The notes under the pieces were generated by a model. The model was given only the letters and a program-made list of their open reading frames with translations. It had not been told where the DNA came from and searched no databases. Below are positions 17,083 to 23,714 of a stretch of 64,000 bases of DNA, in pieces. Numbering within the stretch: the first letter of the stretch is position 1; each line of letters starts with the position of its first letter. A program made the translations under genes and the position numbers. This stretch comes from Nitrososphaerales archaeon (GTDB taxonomy: Archaea > Thermoproteota > Nitrososphaeria > Nitrososphaerales > Gagatemarchaeaceae), in the NCBI GenBank assembly GCA_032906765.1, contig JAJTZB010000001.1:359743-423742 (forward strand), written 5' to 3'.

Positions 17083-18107
17083 ATTTCCCCTCCAATCGCG
17101 ACCACCACCTTGCCGTCGGTAGATGTAGGTCTTGCCAAAGACGGAATCGCCTCCCGCACGGCCGCCTTGATTCCGTGGGTGGTCTTCGTGACTATTGCGG
17201 TAGCATGGATGACGCCTCTGCTGAGGAGGTCGATTGCGACAGGAACCTCGTTGAAGCCGAGGTAGCTGCCGCGCACACTGATTTCGGAGAGGACCATGCG
17301 AAGGTAGTCCGCTGTGGCCTTATCCTCGATGAGCCCTATTACGATGATATCGCCCCCAGGAGCCACAAGGTCGTAGGCCATCTCAGCAGCCTTCCCCGCA
17401 CCCGCTGCCACAAAGACTACATCGAATCCCTTCGCATCGGTCAAAGCATCTGCCATTGAGCCAGGGTTCTCCTCTGCGGGATTGATGAGGTGGTCTGCGC
17501 CGACCTTGCCAGCTAGGGCTAGCCGAGCCGGGTTCGTCTCGAAGGAGGCGACCTTAGAAGCGCCGGAGGTCTTGAGGAGGTCTATTAACAGAAGGCCGAT
17601 GGGCCCCGCACCTACAACGGCTGCCGCGTCTCCTGGCCCAAAGGCTGAGATTTTGACCGCGTGGACGACATTGCTGAGTGGGTCGATGAGTGGTCCGTGG
17701 GCAGGCTCGATGCTCAAGGGGAGCTTGTGGACGGTCCACGCCGGAACGCGAATGCGCTCCGCCAGTGCACCGTCTGTGTTGATACCGATCATGGCGAGGT
17801 CTTCGCACAAGCTCGGTCTACCGACACGGCATGCGTGACATGCCCCACAGGGGACTACGGCGTTCGCAGTCACGTAGTCCGATTCTCTGACTGAGGTGAC
17901 ATCGCTACCGACTGCTTCCACTATCCCCACGAACTCATGTCCTATTATCGTCCCCTCGGCGTAGCCGCCCTTGTTGAAAGCCTCAACGTCGGAGCCACAT
18001 ATGCCGACAAAAGAAGGGCGGATGAGGATGTCCTCCCTACCGACCCGAGGAACCTCGCGGTCTTCCGTTCGGATGTCGCCCGGCCCGTAGTATACGGCGG
18101 CCAGCAA
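17079..18107 (-). CDS. zinc-dependent medium-chain alcohol dehydrogenase (butanediol/sorbitol/threonine type)
   Basis: A 342-residue MDR enzyme. It contains GICGSDVEAF (catalytic Zn Cys), IGHEFVGIV (Zn His and Glu), the structural-zinc loop CGACHACRVGRPSLC and the nucleotide motif AVVGAGPIGLL. It probably oxidises a secondary alcohol with NAD(P). First gene of the six-gene operon. The TTG at 18107 follows a TATA-like element (gtaataagg on the plus strand, 18139-18147) by about 36 bp. With E1 alpha/beta it would suit 2,3-butanediol to acetoin to cleavage, but threonine or polyol oxidation is also possible. Confidence 0.9.
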   Translation of the reverse strand: MLAAVYYGPGDIRTEDREVPRVGREDILIRPSFVGICGSDVEAFNKGGYAEGTIIGHEFVGIVEAVGSDVTSVRESDYVTANAVVPCGACHACRVGRPSLCEDLAMIGINTDGALAERIRVPAWTVHKLPLSIEPAHGPLIDPLSNVVHAVKISAFGPGDAAAVVGAGPIGLLLIDLLKTSGASKVASFETNPARLALAGKVGADHLINPAEENPGSMADALTDAKGFDVVFVAAGAGKAAEMAYDLVAPGGDIIVIGLIEDKATADYLRMVLSEISVRGSYLGFNEVPVAIDLLSRGVIHATAIVTKTTHGIKAAVREAIPSLARPTSTDGKVVVAIGGEM

Positions 18108-18256
18108 TTCGCTTCATTAACATGCGGTGTGTTGCATGTAATAAGGTTTGGCTCGCCATGAAGGGCCCTGTTTCATTTTCGGGTGTTGCACGCTCGGGAG
18201 TCCCTCGTCACCACTCGATAACGAAACAGAAGCATATCGTATGGCAACAAAATAAA

Positions 18257-18406
18257 ATGGTATGAACGTGCAGACGGGATCAAATCCGAAGAGCGTCAAG
18301 GGAGTCGAACCCGAACAGATGCGGGCCCGACGGGAGCCGCACCGAAATCGGTGCTGGAAATGGTACTGAAACCCCTCGGGTTCGGTCCTGCGTGGGTTCG
18401 AACCGG
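18257..18406 (+). repeat. structured repeat element, copy B
   Basis: Core GCGGGCCCGACGGGA at 18321, perfect hairpin GCACCGA-aa-TCGGTGC (18339-18354), TGGAAATGG, then a second hairpin formed by ACTGAAACCC and GGGTTCGGT (18365-18385), ending in GGGTTCGAACC. The 5' half (GGTATGAACG to AATCCGAAG) matches copy A. It fills the roughly 310-bp gap between the alcohol dehydrogenase and the RelE toxin gene. The copy differs from A throughout the hairpin arms but keeps pairing. Confidence 0.75.
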
Positions 18407-18417
18407 ATGAAATCGGT

Positions 18418-18684
18418 CTAGAACAACCTTGAGAACTGGTCGTACACGTTCTTCCTGTGTCCAATGTAAAGCACTACCACTTGGTTGGTCTGTCTGTCGA
18501 TTTCATAGATCACTCTGTAATCGCCCACCCGAAGCCTCCAGAACTGCGATGGGTTCAGCGGGTCGCCCTTTTCCGGTGATCGTTCGAGTTCTCTAACGGA
18601 CTCCAGGATTCTTCTCCCGATAGAAGGTTGGAGTTTCTTCAGAGATCTTGCTACCTTTGGGTGCAGCAAGACCTTGAAGCTCAA
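18418..18684 (-). CDS. relE: RelE/ParE-family toxin
   Basis: An 88-residue protein with the RelE fold pattern: FKVLLHPKVARSLKKL at the N terminus, a middle ELERSP segment, and the strand block WRLRVGDYRVIYEIDR with VVLYIGHRKNVY at the end. RelE proteins cleave mRNA on the ribosome; ParE relatives act on gyrase, and the subtype is not certain. The start overlaps the stop of the RHH antitoxin (ATGA), the usual antitoxin-first arrangement. Confidence 0.9.
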   Translation of the reverse strand: MSFKVLLHPKVARSLKKLQPSIGRRILESVRELERSPEKGDPLNPSQFWRLRVGDYRVIYEIDRQTNQVVVLYIGHRKNVYDQFSRLF

Positions 18685-18908
18685 AAGACGTCCTCGAGTG
18701 AAATGAGAATCCTCGGATTCTTCCTTGCTTCCGCGCTTCTCTTCTGGAGGGTCTGATAGAACTTCCGGGTGCGCTCTCGTTCATTGTATAGAGCAACAAT
18801 GGTCTTGATTGCCTCACTGCGGGTCGAGAACTTCCCTTCCGCAATCCAGCGGTCCAGTTCCTTGACTAGCTCATCTGGAATCCTTACTTGGACTTGGATC
18901 GTGGTCAT
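18681..18908 (-). CDS. ribbon-helix-helix (CopG-type) antitoxin
   Basis: A 75-residue protein. The N-terminal IQVQVRIPDELVKELDRWI and STRSEAIKTIVALY match a ribbon-helix-helix DNA-binding domain; the C-terminal charged tail probably wraps the toxin. The ATG at 18908 lies about 30 bp from a TATA-like cttatatcc (18934-18942, minus strand), and an inverted repeat sits between box and start, so autorepression is likely. Confidence 0.88.
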   Translation of the reverse strand: MTTIQVQVRIPDELVKELDRWIAEGKFSTRSEAIKTIVALYNERERTRKFYQTLQKRSAEARKNPRILISLEDVF

Positions 18909-18912
18909 TTCC

Positions 18913-18932
18913 TGTAAACAAGGATGTTTACG
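18913..18932 (-). promoter_or_regulatory. operator of the RHH/RelE operon
   Basis: GTAAAC (18914-18919) and GTTTAC (18926-18931) form an inverted repeat with a six-base spacer, placed between the TATA element and the antitoxin start. This is the expected position for autoregulation by an RHH dimer pair. Confidence 0.6.
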
Positions 18933-18961
18933 TGGATATAAGGGTTCTTACGAACTTTGCC

Positions 18962-19042
18962 GCGGGCCTGACGGGACCCGCTGTGAATTCACAACTGGAA
19001 ATGGGTTCGAACTAACGGGTTCACGTCCTGATGGAGTCGAAC
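18962..19042 (+). repeat. structured repeat element, copy C
   Basis: Core GCGGGCCTGACGGGA with closing CCCGC (18962-18981), then a hairpin with arms TGTGA and TCACA (18980-18995, one mismatched pair near the base), TGGAAATGGGTTCGAAC, and a final ATGGAGTCGAAC. A TATA-like ggatataag (18934-18942) lies about 25 bp before the core. A further GGGCCC-containing hairpin (TTGGGG/CCCCAA) follows around 19080-19100. No gene is supported between 18909 and 19209. Confidence 0.7.
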
Positions 19043-19209
19043 TTGGTCCCAGGTAGTCTTGGTCGGACCAGTCACGGGCCCAGTTGGGGGTGGGCCCCAA
19101 TCTGCTCGACATGTAGTCGAGAGGACTACGCGATGCTCGTTATTCTCCGGCTCGGAAAGAGTTTTCGTTCCTTAATTAGTCGGAGAACAAGGAGACGAGT
19201 GCTTGTCGA

Positions 19210-20217
19210 ATGGCTAGATGGGAAGTCGAACGAGTGGTTCATTTCGATTTTGTAGCCGGCGACTTGTGCAAAGACGGATTCGTGCACTTCGGCTTTCATG
19301 ACCGAGCCGGGAACCGGTACGTACTGGAGCACAAGAAGCACTTCCTCGGTCTTCTCGGCGAGGGTTGCAGGTTGGAGTGGACAGTGGCCGCTCATACCGT
19401 TTTCGAGGGCGTACGAAACATATCCACTACGCTTCAATTCCCGATTTACATTGACAGCATGCTCGACGGGACACTGGTAATATCAAACTTTGGAAGCAGC
19501 CTTCTCTACCGCATCAACGCAGACAGGAAGGAAGCCACACTTTTCGTCGATGGCTCGGCCATTGGGATGAAGCATGCTGGGAATTGCGTGGTCGACGATG
19601 AAGGGTTCGTCTGGGTCAATGAGGTTGAAGGTTGCAGGGTGTGGAGGTTTGATCCGGCAGGCAGGCCTGTGCTGATACTGGGAGACGGCCAACCGGGCTT
19701 CCAGCTAGAGGCAACGAGTTTCGAAGATGCCAGATTCAACTGGATTTACGACATTCGGAGAGGCCCAGATGGGAACGTCTACGTTCTCGACAGCAAGAAC
19801 TTCGCAATCAGGATGATAGATGTCCGAGCTAGGCGCGTGCACACAATAGCGGGAACAGGGGTGGGAGGCTACGAGGGTGATGGCGGAGACGCCAGATTCG
19901 CAACGTTCGGCAGCAGCAGAACGGCACGCTTCAACGGCCCGATTTCGTTGTCCTTGGACGAGGAAGGCAACATCTTTGTGGGAGACCGATACAACTTCGT
20001 CGTTCGAATGATAGACAGGAAGACGAACGTCATTGACACAATTGCAGGTGACCATTCAAGAGGTAGTGAGGAGGCAAACGACCCGAGCCAGAGAAACCCT
20101 CTCAATTTGAATTTGCCCAAGATCAGCAGCATGGACTACCATGGCGGCCGTCTATTTGTTCCGACCGACTTGGCAGCGGACACAGGTGACTTGGCTGTGC
20201 TAAGGAGGTCGAGATAG
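19210..20217 (+). CDS. NHL-repeat beta-propeller protein (cytoplasmic)
   Basis: A 335-residue protein with NHL-type blades: NCVVDDEGFVWVNEVEG, IRRGPDGNVYVLDSKNFAIRMID, and LSLDEEGNIFVGDRYNFVVRMID, each followed by a V-x-TIAG strand (HTIAGTGVGGYEGDGG, DTIAGDHS). No signal peptide or membrane helix is visible, so it probably acts inside the cell as a binding scaffold. The GTG or similar start at 19210 follows an AT-rich ttaattag by about 38 bp. It lies in the toxin-antitoxin island, flanked by repeat copies C and D; the role is unknown. Confidence 0.75.
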   Translation: MARWEVERVVHFDFVAGDLCKDGFVHFGFHDRAGNRYVLEHKKHFLGLLGEGCRLEWTVAAHTVFEGVRNISTTLQFPIYIDSMLDGTLVISNFGSSLLYRINADRKEATLFVDGSAIGMKHAGNCVVDDEGFVWVNEVEGCRVWRFDPAGRPVLILGDGQPGFQLEATSFEDARFNWIYDIRRGPDGNVYVLDSKNFAIRMIDVRARRVHTIAGTGVGGYEGDGGDARFATFGSSRTARFNGPISLSLDEEGNIFVGDRYNFVVRMIDRKTNVIDTIAGDHSRGSEEANDPSQRNPLNLNLPKISSMDYHGGRLFVPTDLAADTGDLAVLRRSR

Positions 20218-20316
20218 GCGGGGACGAGCGCATGTACTGCGACCTGGACCCGGTTTGGCACCGGGCGGAGAACGCAAAAGATGCTAAGCCTTGGCGGTTC
20301 ACAGTGAGCATGTTCC

Positions 20317-20403
20317 GCGGGCCCGACGGGAACCGCACCAAAATCGGTGCTAGAAATGGTACCGAAACCCCCCGGGTTCGGTCCGGCATGGGTTCGAACC
20401 CGG
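20317..20403 (+). repeat. structured repeat element, copy D
   Basis: Core GCGGGCCCGACGGGA with closing ACCGC (20317-20336), hairpin GCACC/GGTGC (20335-20350), TAGAAATGG, strong hairpin ACCGAAACCC/GGGTTCGGT (20360-20381), and terminal GGGTTCGAACCC. It is closest to copy B but lacks the 5' half shared by A and B. It lies between the NHL gene and the vapC stop. Confidence 0.72.
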
Positions 20404-20445
20404 CAGTCTGTGAATTCCGGCTATGGACTGTTGTTGGATTCATTA

Positions 20446-20823
20446 CTAGTTGCCCGCTTCGCTCCGCAACAGCTCGGTCTGACGTCTGTCGAAGGTCGCG
20501 AGCTCGGAGCCCAATTCCAGCGCCAGCGCCACGAAAATTGTATCGTAGATGGGCCGCCTGTATTTCGCCGCAAGTGAGTATGCTTTCTCCATGAGCTCCT
20601 TCCCCGGGCGAATTACGCGGATTCTGCCGGATTCTATCAACTCGTGAAGTATGGACACATAGGGTGCCCCGTTCTTCAAGTCTTTGAGCAAGCATTGGTG
20701 TTTCCAGATGGAGTTGGCGGTTTCGTACACAGCCAGATCAACGGTGAGAAGGAAATCTTCCTCGAGAAGCCCCTTTCTCTTCAGCAGCCCTTCGGTTATG
20801 TAGCTGCTGTCCGCGACTCTCAA
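20446..20823 (-). CDS. vapC: VapC-type PIN-domain toxin
   Basis: A 125-residue PIN nuclease. The acidic metal-site residues are visible in order: D in VADSSYI (residue 4), E in VYETANS, D in YDTIFVALAL, and D in LATFDR. PIN toxins cleave tRNA or rRNA. The start overlaps the antitoxin stop (ATGA). The sequence is complete, so the toxin is likely functional. Confidence 0.92.
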   Translation of the reverse strand: MRVADSSYITEGLLKRKGLLEEDFLLTVDLAVYETANSIWKHQCLLKDLKNGAPYVSILHELIESGRIRVIRPGKELMEKAYSLAAKYRRPIYDTIFVALALELGSELATFDRRQTELLRSEAGN

Positions 20824-21038
20824 CGCTTTCGGTCCTCATTGATCAACCTGACTTCGTCGGCGGACGTGGTTTCAATTGGGTCCCTTCGCTGGAGTGCCTC
20901 TAGCTTTCCGATGAGTTCCCGAGATTTCTTCGTGTTCAGGTAGAGTTCGAGCGCCTCCCTGACGGACTGCGAAAGCGTTCCCTGCTTGAGAAGTCTCTTC
21001 TTCTCCTCCTCGGAAATTCTGACTGTTATGGTGGGCAT
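20820..21038 (-). CDS. vapB: VapB-type antitoxin
   Basis: A 72-residue protein starting MPTITVRISEEEKKRLL, a short N-terminal beta strand followed by helices as in RHH-type VapB proteins, then a charged tail (ADEVRLINEDRKR) expected to bind the PIN toxin. The ATG at 21038 is preferred over an in-frame ATG at 21059 because the latter lies inside the palindromic operator; a TATA-like cttaag lies near 21070. Confidence 0.82.
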   Translation of the reverse strand: MPTITVRISEEEKKRLLKQGTLSQSVREALELYLNTKKSRELIGKLEALQRRDPIETTSADEVRLINEDRKR

Positions 21039-21059
21039 GTCGTACAATACGTACGACAT
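21037..21059 (-). promoter_or_regulatory. operator of the vapBC operon
   Basis: A perfect nine-bp inverted repeat ATGTCGTAC / GTACGACAT with a five-base spacer covers the predicted transcription start just upstream of vapB. This is the classical site for autorepression by the VapBC complex. Confidence 0.7.
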
Positions 21060-21119
21060 ACTGTCTTAAGCTTTTCCCATTCGGCATGGTTCTGCGGGCC
21101 CGACGGGAGTCGAACCCGT

Positions 21120-21134
21120 TTAGGGGCATGCGCT
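21120..21134 (-). other. tRNA-Lys intron 2 (variable/T-stem junction, 15 nt)
   Basis: Complete bulge-helix-bulge: outer helix CCCG/CGGG, four-bp central helix AGGG/CCCT, bulges TCA and AAA, and a two-bp GC/GC inner stem with loop GCAT. Cleavage after the second base of each bulge joins GGGTC to ACGGG. Confidence 0.9.
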
Positions 21135-21168
21135 GACCCTCGGGTTAAAAGCCCGATGCTCTACCTGG

Positions 21169-21187
21169 CTTCTCTCCCATTGCGGAT
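21169..21187 (-). other. tRNA-Lys intron 1 (D-loop, 19 nt)
   Basis: A relaxed bulge-helix-bulge: exon CTC of the D-stem pairs with intron GAG, bulges AGA and AGC, inner stem TCC/GGA. Cleavage after the second base of each bulge restores GCTCAGCCAGGTAGAGC. The outer helix is weak. Confidence 0.75.
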
Positions 21188-21245
21188 CTGAGCTACGGGC
21201 CCGCGACAATCTTCGATTGCGAGTGATATTTATCGTGAGCAGGCA

Positions 21246-22082
21246 TCAGGCGAGAAGTCCCCGCACGGTGGCCATGCTCTCACGTTCCCCCCTGAGGTCT
21301 CTGTAGGGCGTCTCCAGTATTATGGGCCTCTCGAGGATGCCGGGATAGCGCAGGAACGCCTTCATCCCCATCCGCCCTATCTTCCCCTTCCCTATGTTCT
21401 CGTGCCTGTCCAGGCCGCTGCCTAGTGGTCCTTTCGAATCGTTCAGGTGGACAACCTTGAGCCTCTCGTAGCCGACGAGCTCGTCGAAGATTCTCATCGT
21501 CTGTTCCACCGCAGCCCGGCTGGAGAGGTCGAAACCTGAGGCGAAGGCGTGGCAGCTGTCCAGACACACGCCCAACCTCTCACTCTTTCCTACTAGGTCG
21601 AGTATCTGCTTCAGCTCCTCGAACCTCGCGCCCACGCAGTTCTTCTGCCCAGCCATGTTCTCAAGAAGGATCGTCGTGTCGCCTCTGCTCCCGGCTATCG
21701 CCTCGCTGCATGCCTCTGCCACGTTCCTCACGCCGACCATCGTTCCCTTGCCCAAGTGACTTCCGAGGTGTGTCACCACGTACTCGATGCCCAGGAGGTC
21801 GCACCGCCTGACCTCCTCGTTCAGAGCGTGCCTGCTCGCCTTCGTCGTGACCCGGTCCGGAGACGCGAGGTTGGGGAGGTAAGGCATGTGGGCGACGACC
21901 TTCCTGAACTTCGAAGACCTCCTCTTCTCCAAGAAGGCTGATATCTGTTCGTCTGCAAGTGGTTTGAACTTCCATCCGCGCGGGTTGCGCGTGAAGATCT
22001 GGAAAGTTGTGCAACCGGCTTCGACCGCCCTGTCGAACGCAAGGTCGAGGGACTCGGCAATCGAGACGTGGAGCCCGATCAT
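21246..22082 (-). CDS. nfo: deoxyribonuclease IV (endonuclease IV, AP endonuclease)
   Basis: Zinc-dependent base-excision-repair endonuclease that cuts 5' to abasic sites. It begins MIGLHVSIAESLD and has QIFTRNPRGWK, AHMPYLPNLA, THLGSH, LLENMAGQ, CLDSCHAFASGFD, VVHLNDSKGPLGS, and a C-terminal ILETPYRD; the His, Glu and Asp residues in these blocks are the three-zinc ligands. The ATG at 22082 gives the typical length of about 278; ATGs at 22097 and 22112 are alternatives, and a TATA-like caataaacc lies near 22120. Confidence 0.93.
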   Translation of the reverse strand: MIGLHVSIAESLDLAFDRAVEAGCTTFQIFTRNPRGWKFKPLADEQISAFLEKRRSSKFRKVVAHMPYLPNLASPDRVTTKASRHALNEEVRRCDLLGIEYVVTHLGSHLGKGTMVGVRNVAEACSEAIAGSRGDTTILLENMAGQKNCVGARFEELKQILDLVGKSERLGVCLDSCHAFASGFDLSSRAAVEQTMRIFDELVGYERLKVVHLNDSKGPLGSGLDRHENIGKGKIGRMGMKAFLRYPGILERPIILETPYRDLRGERESMATVRGLLA

Positions 22083-22158
22083 CGGTTCCCCTTTCATCTG
22101 ACGGAATGGCACGGGGCGGGTTTATTGGCGTTTCCAGCCCAAGCCCGCGCGTTCTGTT

Positions 22159-22536
22159 CTACTGGTTGGGCTCTTTGTTCTCTGTCTGCGGTGGCGGTTG
22201 TGTCTGCGGCCGGGTACCAACGAGCGGTCGCCTCGGCGCAGTCCGTCGCTTGTAAGTCGTGCCGCTCCTTCTGAGTGGTGTCAGTCCGGGAGATGACGAC
22301 TGGGAGACAACTGGCTGCGATGGGACTGGTGGCGGTTGTACGCTCTCGTACAGCACTGGGAGAGGAGACGGGGCTGGCTCGATTGGCGACGGGCCCGAGA
22401 CTACCCGCTCGGAGGTCGAGGCGGGCTCCCGCCCGTTGCTCCTCGAGCGACCGAGGTAGCCTTTGCGGGTCGCCAGCAGCACCAGCGCGCATCCGACGCC
22501 GGCACCAATCAGGATTAGTGCAATTTCCAAAGCCAT
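22159..22536 (-). CDS. single-pass membrane protein with Pro-rich tail
   Basis: A 125-residue protein with one N-terminal membrane helix (EIALILIGAGVGCALVLLA) followed by a basic stretch and a long Pro/Ser/Gln-rich low-complexity tail. There is no recognisable domain. It lies upstream of nfo on the same strand, separated by 76 bp. It could be a small membrane anchor; weak coding evidence apart from the clean helix. Confidence 0.5.
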   Translation of the reverse strand: MALEIALILIGAGVGCALVLLATRKGYLGRSRSNGREPASTSERVVSGPSPIEPAPSPLPVLYESVQPPPVPSQPVVSQSSSPGLTPLRRSGTTYKRRTAPRRPLVGTRPQTQPPPQTENKEPNQ

Positions 22537-22693
22537 GATGGTCCATGATACTCGCCCAGGAACACTTCAGAGACGGAGTCTAAGATGGTGAACAATCGCC
22601 TCATCTTATCTCGACCCGCGAAAGAAGGGAAGCTCTCGTGTTTTGCGACGTTCCGTTTATATCGAACCGAGACCATAGACATTGTGCTCAGGA

Positions 22694-23071
22694 ATGATGC
22701 AGGTCCAGTACGAGAAGATCTGCACGGAGATATTCAAGTTCGACAGGAGGGTGCGGTCCGCGTCAATCCTGGACGAATCAGGGCGGACCATAGCGGGCGG
22801 TATGAAGAAGGGCATACCTTCGCTCGAGCCGCAGAGCGAGGACCTGAGGCTTATTGCCAACATCACAATTCAGCTCAGCACGGACAGGACTTGGGACAAG
22901 TACTTCGGAAAAATCCAGTTCACCTTCATCAAGCGGGAGAAGGTGAACATCATGACGTTCAACATGGGGAACAAGCTGGTCCTCGTCTCGACAGAACCTG
23001 ACTTCACGCTTCAGCAGGCCCAGGACCTGAGAAATCAAATCGTGACAACGCACTCCGCCGATTTCGGATAA
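22694..23071 (+). CDS. DUF6659-like protein
   Basis: A protein of about 125 residues: YEKICTEIFKFDRRVRSASI, ESGRTIAGGMKKG, then a middle helix and a C-terminal strand block with KLVLVSTEPDFTLQQA. This layout resembles a small Roadblock/profilin-like family that I recall from thaumarchaeal genomes (DUF6659). Function unknown; such folds often scaffold signalling or sense small ligands. TATA-like gtttatatcg (22656-22665) places transcription near 22685, so the ATG at 22694 is chosen rather than the GTG at 22682. Confidence 0.7.
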   Translation: MMQVQYEKICTEIFKFDRRVRSASILDESGRTIAGGMKKGIPSLEPQSEDLRLIANITIQLSTDRTWDKYFGKIQFTFIKREKVNIMTFNMGNKLVLVSTEPDFTLQQAQDLRNQIVTTHSADFG

Positions 23072-23090
23072 AGAAAGATAAGTAACGGGC

Positions 23091-23291
23091 CTAGTTCAGA
23101 CCTAGCTCTGGGAACTTCGCCTGCGCGAGCCCTAGCTCCTGTTGGAGCGTCCTGATTCTTTCAGCGTACTTCTTCATGTCTTCCAGGTTTTTCTGAACCT
23201 TGGCCACCTTGTAGCCCCGCCACGCCTTCTTCAGGGCTCCCCAAGTCTGACCTCTGCTATACTGGGACGAGGTGAACCACCGATTTGATAT
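23091..23291 (-). CDS. small coiled-coil protein without a canonical start codon
   Basis: The minus frame encodes about 66 residues, including GQTWGALKKAWRGYKVAKVQ and then a charged amphipathic helix (NLEDMKKYAERIRTLQQEL), ending KFPELGLN. The composition is clearly protein-like. The frame opens after a stop with no ATG/GTG/TTG until an internal GTG near residue 28. An ATA at 23291 (MSNRWFTSS...) is the best start by position, with TATA-like ttaaatag at 23304-23311. The start is uncertain: a rare codon or sequence error is possible. Function unknown. Confidence 0.45.
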   Translation of the reverse strand: MSNRWFTSSQYSRGQTWGALKKAWRGYKVAKVQKNLEDMKKYAERIRTLQQELGLAQAKFPELGLN

Positions 23292-23307
23292 CGGCCTCTA
23301 AAGCTAT

Positions 23308-23706
23308 TTAACGTTGATGACCCGCATTCACTTCGAAGGGAATCCTGCTTCCATCCTTGTCGTAGACGCCGAGGCACGACTCGTCGTTGTATGGGAAGCC
23401 CATGATTACCATCACCCTGCCTGAGGCGTGCAGCAGGTCCTCATGCGACGGTACAGCGCGTCCCGACGGATGGGAGTGGGCGACACCAAGGTACGACATG
23501 TCGACCGGCAGCATGAACCAGTTGAACGAGGAGTAGCTCCTTGCATGCACCGCCGCCGGAGGGACCATCACGCTTGTCACCTCTGCGACTCCCTTCTTCG
23601 CCTTTCCTCGGAGCAGCAGTATCCCCTCGTTCGGATGGGCCATCTTCGAGTAGGACAGGAGGCTGTCCACGACCTCGCGAGTGAAGATCACTTTCTGGAT
23701 TGCCAT
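23308..23706 (-). CDS. JAMM/MPN-domain metalloprotease (Rpn11-like)
   Basis: A 132-residue stand-alone JAMM protein. The catalytic Glu is in PNEGILLLRG (near residue 27), and the zinc motif is VAHSHPSGRAVPSHED (H-x-H...S...D). Archaeal JAMM proteases remove ubiquitin-like SAMP modifiers from proteins. The gene overlaps nothing but sits eight bp after the GATase gene and close to, and divergent from, the proteasome alpha operon, which supports a role in modifier recycling ahead of proteasomal degradation. Confidence 0.9.
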   Translation of the reverse strand: MAIQKVIFTREVVDSLLSYSKMAHPNEGILLLRGKAKKGVAEVTSVMVPPAAVHARSYSSFNWFMLPVDMSYLGVAHSHPSGRAVPSHEDLLHASGRVMVIMGFPYNDESCLGVYDKDGSRIPFEVNAGHQR

Positions 23707-23714
23707 GCCAGCGC

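Larger units (their letters stand above)
21095..21202 (-). tRNA. tRNA-Lys (UUU) with two non-canonical introns
   Basis: Acceptor GGGCCCG (21202-21196) pairs with CGGGCCC (21102-21096), discriminator G. Anticodon stem-loop TCGGG-CTTTTAA-CCCGA gives UUU. The D-loop carries a 19-nt insertion and a 15-nt insertion lies between the variable loop and the T-stem. Removal of both leaves 74 nt with D-arm GCTC/GAGC, variable loop GGGTC and T-arm ACGGG-TTCGACT-CCCGT, a standard tRNA-Lys. The gene lies next to vapBC and repeat D. Confidence 0.94.

Noticed and set aside
12687..20403. Repeat copies as intron-containing tRNA genes
   Set aside because: They have TTCGA-type loops but no matching acceptor stems or anticodon arm; only the two loci at 10389 and 21095 fold into tRNAs.
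18200..20410. CRISPR array
   Set aside because: The repeats are few, long, unevenly spaced and diverged, with no spacer pattern and no cas genes.
23200..23291. 5' intron that would supply a start codon to the small gene at 23091
   Set aside because: A CCCA/TGGG helix can be drawn, but the predicted joined product runs into a stop codon and the outer helix is missing.
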